Assembly (NCBI GenBank): GCA_025455065.1
Contig: JALONG010000009.1
Location: 1-64,000, forward strand
Direction: 5' to 3'
Origin: Candidatus Kapaibacterium sp.
GTDB taxonomy: Bacteria; Bacteroidota; Ignavibacteria; Kapaibacteriales; UBA4661
DNA: 64,000 bases
A program made the position numbers and the translations under genes. Each line of letters begins with the position of its first letter. The stretch's first letter is position 1. The notes beneath the pieces were generated by a model that saw only the letters and a program-made list of their open reading frames with translations, was not told the origin of the DNA and ran no database searches. Below, piece by piece: positions 57,850 through 64,000 of the stretch.

Positions 57850-59736
57850 ATGCCTCAATCCCGCATAAAATCGCCTCTTCTTTGGATGATTGTGATACTT
57901 CTCGCAATCGTTCCGCTTTTGGCGTGGTTGCAATGGCGCTGGATTGGGGAGATTTCCGACCGCGAAGCACAGCGTTTGAGGATGAATGTCCGCACAGCAT
58001 CTATTTATGCGGCATCGAACTTCAATCAACATGTTTTGGCGCTTCAGCGTGCCTTTCCCATGAATGACATGGCGGACAATGTTCAGGATTATGCACCCAC
58101 GCTGGCGGAACTCTGGAAGGCTTGGAAGCAAGACGGGGACACGCTTTTGGTGGAGGGGCTGTACATTGTTAAAAGTGAAAAAGCAGGCAAAAACGAGGCT
58201 GCTCATTTTGCTACATACCGCTTCGATGCTGACCGCGAGGCATTTCAGCCAATAAATACAAACGAGACACCGACGCTGTTTTTTGAGAACACCCCACGAA
58301 TCCCTATATCCCGCATTATATCAGGACTTCAAGCGCTTGCCGTGCCGATTTTACCGACACGTTTGCAAACGCCTCCAAGCGGCATAATTAGCGAAGAAAT
58401 TCCGGGTATGCTCAAGAGTGGGGCGCATGGATTGTCGCCGCCGCAGTTTGGCGGAGGAATGGGGGAAATGGGTAGCGGGGCGATGATGGCGATAATGTTC
58501 AGTGGCATAAAACCTGATGTTTTGATGGTACGCTTCGATACCAACTATCTTCGTAAAACATTGTTGCCGGAAATAATGAACACACATTTTCAAAAATCCA
58601 GTTATCATTGGGCGATAATCAACCGTCAAGACCGCACCGTTCTTTGCTCTTCGGAGGAATCACTGCATACTGAAATGTTCGCCAAAGCCGATTTTTCTGT
58701 ACCGATGGGCTTTGTACCACCCCGTGCGCCGGGTCCGATGGGAAAAGCGCTTGCAAGCGTCTTTGCGCGGCTTCCGATAGCGATTGCAACGGAGCAGGAT
58801 ACCAATACGATGGATTTTTCTTCGCTGCTGCCCAGTATACGTCAAGGAAATCTCCCGCTTGGGCTGGATTCTGCGCTAGCACAAAGCCTTTTGGGTGTTG
58901 CCGAATTGCGCGTTGTGGCGGCTGCGGGTTCGGTGGAGCAAGAAGTGGCGGCGTTTCGGCAGCGAAATTTGCTGGTGAGCGGTGGAATACTACTTATTTT
59001 AGCGGTGGGATTGGTGGTTGTGCTGCTTGCGGTCATGCGCTCGGAACGGCTTGCAGAACAGCAAATGCGCTTTGTTGCAGGAGTTTCGCATGAAATTCGC
59101 ACACCGATTGCGGTGTTGCAATCTGCCGGAGAAAATCTCGCAGACGGCATTGTGAAAACCCCTGAACAGGCACAACGCTACGGAATGGTTATGAAGCGAG
59201 AAATTACGCGGCTTTTGGAGATGACCGAAAAAACACTCTCCTTTGCCGGAATCCAAGCCGGAAAACGTACACTTGACCGCCAAAGCGCATCAATTCAAGC
59301 GCTCATGGACGAAACACTTTCGCGCAATGCGGATTTTTTGCAGGGTGAAGGCTTCACCGTCAAAACTCAGATAGAAAGAGGTCTGCCGATGCTTCCCATT
59401 GATACTCGCGCACTCAATTCAGTGCTTGATAATTTGATAACAAACGCCGTAAAATACAGCACAGGGCGGCAGGAAATCGTGATGAAGGCGCAGAAACAAG
59501 GTTCTATGCTGGTTTTAAGCGTACAAGATTTTGGTCGCGGTATTGCCCTAAAAGACCAAAAGCACGTATTTGAGCCGTTTTTCCGCACCAATGATGTTAT
59601 CAACGCACAAATTCACGGCACAGGGCTTGGTTTGGCTATCGTTCAATACCTCGTGAAGCAGCATGGTGGCTATGTTTCCGTCGAAAGCGAATTGGGGCGC
59701 GGTACGACATTTTTTGTGAAATTGCCGTTGGACTAA
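57850..59736 (+). CDS. Membrane sensor histidine kinase, partner of the OmpR-type regulator
   Basis: A 628-residue kinase with TM1 (about residues 9-29; LLWMIVILLAIVPLLAWLQW), a large periplasmic sensor (30-373) of no recognised fold, TM2 (about 374-396; LLVSGGILLILAVGLVVVLL), HisKA with His414 in VAGVSHEIRTPIAVL, and HATPase with DNLITNAVKYST, DFGRGIA and GTGLGLAIVQYL. The sensor contains a Gly/Met-rich stretch (FGGGMGEMGSGAMMAIMFSG). It lacks the PAS domain of classical PhoR. The start at 57850 precedes the first membrane helix. The regulator gene begins 55 bases after it. The H-box differs from the other kinases in this window (SHEIRTP rather than AHDLKNP). Confidence 0.93.
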   Translation: MPQSRIKSPLLWMIVILLAIVPLLAWLQWRWIGEISDREAQRLRMNVRTASIYAASNFNQHVLALQRAFPMNDMADNVQDYAPTLAELWKAWKQDGDTLLVEGLYIVKSEKAGKNEAAHFATYRFDADREAFQPINTNETPTLFFENTPRIPISRIISGLQALAVPILPTRLQTPPSGIISEEIPGMLKSGAHGLSPPQFGGGMGEMGSGAMMAIMFSGIKPDVLMVRFDTNYLRKTLLPEIMNTHFQKSSYHWAIINRQDRTVLCSSEESLHTEMFAKADFSVPMGFVPPRAPGPMGKALASVFARLPIAIATEQDTNTMDFSSLLPSIRQGNLPLGLDSALAQSLLGVAELRVVAAAGSVEQEVAAFRQRNLLVSGGILLILAVGLVVVLLAVMRSERLAEQQMRFVAGVSHEIRTPIAVLQSAGENLADGIVKTPEQAQRYGMVMKREITRLLEMTEKTLSFAGIQAGKRTLDRQSASIQALMDETLSRNADFLQGEGFTVKTQIERGLPMLPIDTRALNSVLDNLITNAVKYSTGRQEIVMKAQKQGSMLVLSVQDFGRGIALKDQKHVFEPFFRTNDVINAQIHGTGLGLAIVQYLVKQHGGYVSVESELGRGTTFFVKLPLD

Positions 59737-59791
59737 TTTCTTTACGATAAATCAGCCCCAAAACATCAATCACGCATTGATATCACGCACT

Positions 59792-60499
59792 ATGAATCAT
59801 TCCATACTTCTTATCGAAGACGACAGCGGACTTGTTTTTATGCTCTCCGACAGGCTTTTGGCAGAAGGTTACGTCCTTGAAATAGCCAACGACGGGCGCT
59901 CCGGCTTGGCATTGGCGCAAAAAAAACGCTTTGACCTTATTTTGCTGGATGTGATGCTGCCCGAAAAAACGGGCTTTGAAGTCTGCCGCGAACTCCGCAA
60001 AAGCGGCATCACTACACCGATTCTCATGCTAACGGCTCGCGGACAACTTGACGATAAAATTACAGGCTTGAAATTAGGTGCTGATGATTATATGACCAAA
60101 CCCTTTGAGGCACTCGAACTTGTCGCCCGCATAGAAGCACACATCCGAAGGAATCAGTATCCTTCTTCACAAGAGACACTCCCCGCAAAGCACTATGAAC
60201 GGTATGCTTTCGGTGATATTGTCGTGGACATTCGCGGTATGGAAGCCCACAAAGCGGGACAAGCACTGGATTTGTCGCTCAAGGAATTTCAGCTTTTGGT
60301 GTATCTCATCGAAAATCAGGGAACAATGCTCTCCAGAGATGATATTTTGAACAATGTCTGGGGATATGATGCCATGCCAACCACCCGCACCGTAGATACA
60401 CACGTGGCGTGGTTGCGCCAAAAAATTGAGCCAAATCCCAAACAACCCCAATTTATCTTGACTGCGCACGGATTTGGGTATAAATTTGTTGCTTCGTAA
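59792..60499 (+). CDS. OmpR/PhoB-family response regulator
   Basis: A 235-residue transcription factor. Receiver with the acidic pair Glu9-Asp10-Asp11, phosphoacceptor Asp53 (LLDVMLPEKTG), Thr82-type switch (LMLTARG) and Lys103 (YMTKPF). The C-terminal winged helix (about residues 140-235) has LSLKEFQLLVYLIENQGTML, SRDDILNNVWG, TRTVDTHVAWLRQKIE and the wing ILTAHGFGYKF. It is the only DNA-binding response regulator in the window. OmpR/PhoB proteins bind direct repeats with an 11-bp period, which fits the array 2 kb away between the divergent operons; it is therefore the best candidate to bind it, although binding is inferred. Confidence 0.95.
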   Translation: MNHSILLIEDDSGLVFMLSDRLLAEGYVLEIANDGRSGLALAQKKRFDLILLDVMLPEKTGFEVCRELRKSGITTPILMLTARGQLDDKITGLKLGADDYMTKPFEALELVARIEAHIRRNQYPSSQETLPAKHYERYAFGDIVVDIRGMEAHKAGQALDLSLKEFQLLVYLIENQGTMLSRDDILNNVWGYDAMPTTRTVDTHVAWLRQKIEPNPKQPQFILTAHGFGYKFVAS

Positions 60500-60545
60500 A
60501 ACATCATTGAACCTCTTTTCTGCAAGTATTTATTACTGTTCGACC

Positions 60546-61721
60546 ATGACCAACGACCATATTTTTTCCGTCAGCGACATCACCCGAGCAATTCAGCAAA
60601 CACTTGAAAGCAGCTTCAGCACTGTTACCCTGCGAGGTGAAATCTCGAATTATATTCATCATTCTTCGGGGCACCGTTATTTTTCACTGAAAGACGGCGG
60701 TGCGCAACTGAAAGCCGTGATGTGGCGCAGTACGCCGCTCCGTTTCACGCCTGCCAACGGCATGAGTGTCATAGCCAAAGGAAAAATCACGATGTATGCC
60801 CCGCAAGGCGCGGTGCAGCTTGAGTGCCGAGCAATGGAGCCACTCGGCGCAGGAGATTTACAACTTGCTTTTGAGGCGCTCAAACGTGATTTATACGAAA
60901 GAGGCTGGTTTGATGAGGCATACAAAAAGCCTCTGCCTCGTTACCCGCTTAAAATCGGCGTTGCGACTTCGCCGACGGGTGCTGCCGTGCGTGATATTTT
61001 GACCACGTTGGCGCGGAGGATGCCTGCGGCACAAGTGTTAGTGCGCCCTACGCTGGTGCAAGGTGATGGCGCTGCGGAAGATATTGCACGAGCGATTCAA
61101 GAATTGAACTCGACCGATTGCGAGGTGCTGATTGTCGGGCGTGGCGGCGGTTCGATTGAGGATTTGTGGGCGTTTAACACGGAGATTGTCGCGGAAGCGA
61201 TATTTCGCTCGGAAATACCGATTATATCTGCCGTCGGGCATGAAATTGACGTTACGATTGCCGATTTTGTTGCGGATGTTCGTGCTGCGACACCAACGGC
61301 TGCGGCAGAACTTGCTGTTCGTGACCAAAACGAGATTTGGAGCGCCCTGCAAGGCACACAAGCATTTTTCGACCGCGCTGTGGAACAGCGTATGCAACTG
61401 CTTGCGCATCATATGGAATTTTTGGGCAAAAAAAGCGCATTAGCGAGGTTTCCCGACCTTTTGCGTCACAAACAACAACGCATAGATGAACTTCAAATCC
61501 GCATAAACGCTGCACTTCCGCGTACATTGGCACAGCGCAAGAAACATTTGGAAGGTTTGGGGCAACATTTGGCATCGCTTCATCCTTACGCACCGCTTCA
61601 AAAAGGTTTTGCGCTCTTGGAACGTGAAGGGCGCATCGTATCTGCTTCGGAGGCATTGAAAACAGGAGAGGAAATTGCCATTATTCGGGGCAATGAGCGG
61701 CGGAGCGCTTTGGTGCGGTAG
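60546..61721 (+). CDS. xseA: Exodeoxyribonuclease VII large subunit
   Basis: Catalytic subunit of ExoVII, which degrades single-stranded DNA from both ends. The 391-residue product has the N-terminal OB fold (HIFSVSDITRAIQQTLESSF, VTLRGEISNYIHHSSGHRYF), the catalytic core (IGVATSPTGAAVRDIL, VLIVGRGGGSIEDLWAFN, PIISAVGHEIDVTIADFVAD) and a coiled-coil C-terminus ending LQKGFALLEREGRIV. The start at 60546 matches the family; it begins 46 bases after the regulator gene. The small subunit xseB usually follows; no xseB was found beside it. Confidence 0.96.
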   Translation: MTNDHIFSVSDITRAIQQTLESSFSTVTLRGEISNYIHHSSGHRYFSLKDGGAQLKAVMWRSTPLRFTPANGMSVIAKGKITMYAPQGAVQLECRAMEPLGAGDLQLAFEALKRDLYERGWFDEAYKKPLPRYPLKIGVATSPTGAAVRDILTTLARRMPAAQVLVRPTLVQGDGAAEDIARAIQELNSTDCEVLIVGRGGGSIEDLWAFNTEIVAEAIFRSEIPIISAVGHEIDVTIADFVADVRAATPTAAAELAVRDQNEIWSALQGTQAFFDRAVEQRMQLLAHHMEFLGKKSALARFPDLLRHKQQRIDELQIRINAALPRTLAQRKKHLEGLGQHLASLHPYAPLQKGFALLEREGRIVSASEALKTGEEIAIIRGNERRSALVR

Positions 61722-61842
61722 CGTACCGATTAGTGGTACTTTCTGCTCGGTATCGCGCTTTACCAATGAATCTTTTTTGCTCTTACGCTGTCTAACGACT
61801 AATGCATCAGCAATTTTTCGTACGTTTTTTCGGAGATATTTT

Positions 61843-63126
61843 ATGATGAACCGCCGAACATTCCTGAAATCAAGCGGCTTGGCTGTAGTTGCCTTGGGAG
61901 CAAGCGGAACGCCATTTTTTTTAACCCAAACTGCCGCCTCCACACTTGACAAACCTTTCAAACGAAAAAAAATTCTCGTTACGATTTTCCAGCGTGGCGC
62001 AATGGACGGGCTTATGGCTGTTACGCCCTTCACCGACCCGAATCTGGCTTCAGCACGTCCGCGCTTGGCAATGCAAATCGGGAAAAACAAAGGGCAGTTA
62101 GTGGATTTAGACGGCAAATTTGCCCTACATCCTGCGTTTGCGCCATTGGAAGCGTTGTTCCGCGAACAGCACCTCGCAATCGTGCATGGGATGGGTTCTC
62201 CGAACACCACGCGCTCCCATTTCGATGCACAGGATTACATGGAAACCGGTACTCCCGACCGCAAAGGTACGCCATCGGGCTGGCTCAATCGCGTAGAAAC
62301 ACTTCTTCAAAGCAAAAGCCCCAAAGCAGAAACTACGCCATTTAGCGCTGTTGCGATGACCTCCGCTATGCCGCGCTCACTCTATGGCGATGCTCCGGCG
62401 CTGGCGATTGCTCGTTTGGAGGATTTTGGGGTGCGCGTTGGTGGGCAAAATATGGCGGCTGCAACATTAGCACAGTCTTCCGGCAAAGGGTTTGAGGCGC
62501 TATATGAGCAGACATCGCAGAAAATCTTGCGCGGAGCGGGGCAGGAAAGTTTTGATGCAATAAAAATTTTGTCGGAATCAAATTTCAAAAGCTATACCCC
62601 CTCGAAAGGCGCGAATTACCCTGTTTCGCCGCTTGGCGACAGTCTGAAACAGATTGCACAACTTATCAAGGCAAATGTGGGCTTGGAGATTGCTTTTGCC
62701 GAATCGGGCGGTTGGGATACCCACGTCCAGCAAGGCACAATAAATGGCGTATTTTCGCGTCGTGCGCAAGATTTAGCGGACGCAATAGCCGCATTTTGGC
62801 GCGACATTGAACCCTTCCGCGATGATGTTGTTCTGATGACAATGACCGAATTTGGACGCACCGTTAGTGAAAACGGCTCCGGCGGCACAGACCATGGGCG
62901 AGGCTCATGTTTATTTGTGTTGGGGAATGACGTTCAAGGTGGGGTGGTCTATGGCAACGTGCCGACACTTGTACCGGAAAACCTCGCTGACGGGCGCGAT
63001 GTGCCTGTAACAACGGACTTTCGGGGGATTTTTTCTGCTGTTGCTTCGGGACATTTGGGGATTACCGAAACCGCAAAACTGTTTCCTGGTTGGACGGGCG
63101 AGGCACTGAAGATGATGAAGGTCTAA
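61843..63126 (+). CDS. DUF1501 protein with Tat signal
   Basis: A 427-residue exported protein of the DUF1501 family (alkaline-phosphatase/sulfatase-like fold; function mostly unknown). The twin-arginine signal is MNRRTFLKSSGLAVVALGAS, so it is folded in the cytosol and exported by Tat. Family segments: TIFQRGAMDGLMAVTPFTD, HPAFAPLEALFREQHLAIVH, SHFDAQDYMETGTP, FAESGGWDTHVQQG and MTEFGRTVSENGSGGTDHGR, the last with possible metal ligands. A GGAG ribosome-binding site seven bases upstream supports the start at 61843. DUF1800, a common partner, is not adjacent; it could lie outside the window or elsewhere in the genome. Confidence 0.93.
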   Translation: MMNRRTFLKSSGLAVVALGASGTPFFLTQTAASTLDKPFKRKKILVTIFQRGAMDGLMAVTPFTDPNLASARPRLAMQIGKNKGQLVDLDGKFALHPAFAPLEALFREQHLAIVHGMGSPNTTRSHFDAQDYMETGTPDRKGTPSGWLNRVETLLQSKSPKAETTPFSAVAMTSAMPRSLYGDAPALAIARLEDFGVRVGGQNMAAATLAQSSGKGFEALYEQTSQKILRGAGQESFDAIKILSESNFKSYTPSKGANYPVSPLGDSLKQIAQLIKANVGLEIAFAESGGWDTHVQQGTINGVFSRRAQDLADAIAAFWRDIEPFRDDVVLMTMTEFGRTVSENGSGGTDHGRGSCLFVLGNDVQGGVVYGNVPTLVPENLADGRDVPVTTDFRGIFSAVASGHLGITETAKLFPGWTGEALKMMKV

Positions 63127-63156
63127 TAACACAAGTATTTATAGGGTAATTGGGCA

Positions 63157-63456
63157 TCAGCGCATCACGGGTGGCTCCAGCGCTTCCCAATCATCTTCTT
63201 CGTGAATATTATTGAAGGACAGCCCGTATTGCTTATTAAACAAACGATAGAGATCGCTAACAAGTTCTTCAAAGGTTGCATCTTCTGCGCCACAGGTTTT
63301 TCGACCGAAGCCGACATAGACGGTAACAGTATTTCCCTCTTCGTTATGACGCAAAATAATATCGTCGCCCTCACGGGTAACGTGCATCATTCGCTCAAGA
63401 ATAATGCGACATTTTTCCTCTGTGGTGAGAGTTTGCCTTGTTGATTGGCGGCTCAT
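63157..63456 (-). CDS. Small protein of unknown function
   Basis: A 99-residue acidic protein without signal peptide or membrane segment. Residues 10-25 look helical (LTTEEKCRIILERMMHVT); a beta region follows (DDIILRHNEEGNTVTVYVGF) and then a helical EELVSDLYRLFNKQYG segment and an acidic tail. No family is recognised. It lies convergent with the DUF1501 gene and is separated from the leucine-rich-repeat gene by 170 bases with no visible element. The ATG at 63456 has no strong ribosome-binding site. Confidence 0.6.
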   Translation of the reverse strand: MSRQSTRQTLTTEEKCRIILERMMHVTREGDDIILRHNEEGNTVTVYVGFGRKTCGAEDATFEELVSDLYRLFNKQYGLSFNNIHEEDDWEALEPPVMR

Positions 63457-63626
63457 AGTAGCGATAAAAATACGGTATTGCGAGAGTTTTGAGCGAGAAA
63501 TATACAGGAAAATTTCTCAACAACAATTACTCTAACAAACGCACATCCTGTAAAAATAGTTTCTCAATCCCGTGCAAAAAGAGAATTTTTCTCAAGACAG
63601 ATGTAAATGCACAGACAATATCAGCT

Positions 63627-64000
63627 TTACTTGATAATGACATTCGGCAACAGTTCTTTGATACGCTGAATTTCCACATCGGAAAACAGATTCCCGCTTA
63701 TTCGTAATTCGCGCAGATTCACCAATTTTTCCACCCCTAGAGGCAGCGTCGTGAGATTATTTCCCGAAAGGTCAAGCACTACGAGAGCGGCAAGTTTACC
63801 GATTTCCGGCGGAAGCGTTTCAATTTGGTTGTTGTCGAGATAGAGTTCACGTAAATTTCTGAGCCAGCCGATGCTTGGAGGAATATACGTGAGATAATTA
63901 CGGCTTAAATACAGAACTTGCACGTTGGTCATGCTGCCGATAATTGCCGGAATGTCTTCAAGTTCGTTATCGCTCACGTCGAAAGCCCGCATATTGACTA
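63627..64000 (-). CDS. Leucine-rich-repeat protein, N-terminus beyond the window
   Basis: A 3' fragment: the frame is open to the right edge, where the residues before the first Met (63992) also fit the repeat. About five LRR units of the 23-residue bacterial type are visible (VQVLYLSRNYLTYIPPSIG, LRELYLDNNQIETLPPEIG, LVVLDLSGNNLTTLPLGVE, LRELRISGNLF). It ends ELLPNVIIK. LRR domains of this type bind other proteins or peptides; partner and the missing N-terminal domains are unknown. Confidence 0.88.
   Translation of the reverse strand, partial: VNMRAFDVSDNELEDIPAIIGSMTNVQVLYLSRNYLTYIPPSIGWLRNLRELYLDNNQIETLPPEIGKLAALVVLDLSGNNLTTLPLGVEKLVNLRELRISGNLFSDVEIQRIKELLPNVIIK

Overview
The window reads as a chromosomal segment of a Bacteroidota/Chlorobiota-group (FCB) bacterium. 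The evidence is three secreted proteins with type IX secretion C-terminal sorting domains, a TonB receptor paired with a DUF4249 lipoprotein, CarboxypepD_reg-type TonB receptors, and a series of promoter candidates of the Bacteroidota form TTTG-N18-20-TAnnTTTG. The genus cannot be fixed from this sequence. No rRNA, tRNA, CRISPR array, prophage or insertion sequence was found.

Layout. 1-4.5 kb: a heptanucleotide repeat array, a lipoprotein, rdgB, an L,D-transpeptidase, and small membrane or stress proteins (GlsB-like, DUF4126, DUF4112, YbjQ). 4.6-14.2 kb: recN followed on the same strand by four related histidine kinases (two TPR-type, one 7TMR-DISM, one REC-kinase fusion). 14.4-21.3 kb: a membrane cyclic-nucleotide-binding protein, a methyltransferase, miaE, an outer-membrane barrel, a DegP-like protease and an M3 oligopeptidase. 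21.6-26.8 kb: a type IX-secreted beta-helix protein and a large TonB receptor. 26.9-31.2 kb: a DUF58 protein, a RelE/HigB-like toxin with an atypical partner, a two-domain FKBP lipoprotein and a GAF histidine kinase. 31.6-45.5 kb: TamB, penicillin acylase, an epimerase, an alpha-amylase, a secreted beta-propeller and pyrE. 45.5-53.8 kb: a DacB/PBP4 carboxypeptidase, a DUF4249/TonB pair and a secreted CotH-like protein. 53.9-60.5 kb: a methyl-accepting chemotaxis protein, a PstS-like binding protein and a porin on the minus strand, divergent from a histidine kinase/OmpR-family regulator pair. 60.5-64 kb: xseA, a Tat-exported DUF1501 protein, a small unknown and a truncated leucine-rich-repeat protein.

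The most interesting signal is regulatory. Three promoters carry direct repeats of a TTAACA-like hexamer spaced exactly 11 bp, ending the same distance from a TAnnTTTG -7 box: the porin operon (four copies), the type IX-secreted beta-helix gene and the large TonB receptor. This is the geometry of PhoB/PhoP boxes. Together with the PstS-like protein, the porin and the adjacent two-component pair, it suggests a phosphate-responsive regulon that also includes an operon-encoded chemoreceptor. This is inference from sequence pattern and gene content and has not been tested.

Second-tier observations are the histidine-kinase cluster, a toxin-antitoxin pair fused in tandem behind an FKBP gene, several heptanucleotide repeat arrays, and an ATTCGTG-type interspersed element present at two loci.
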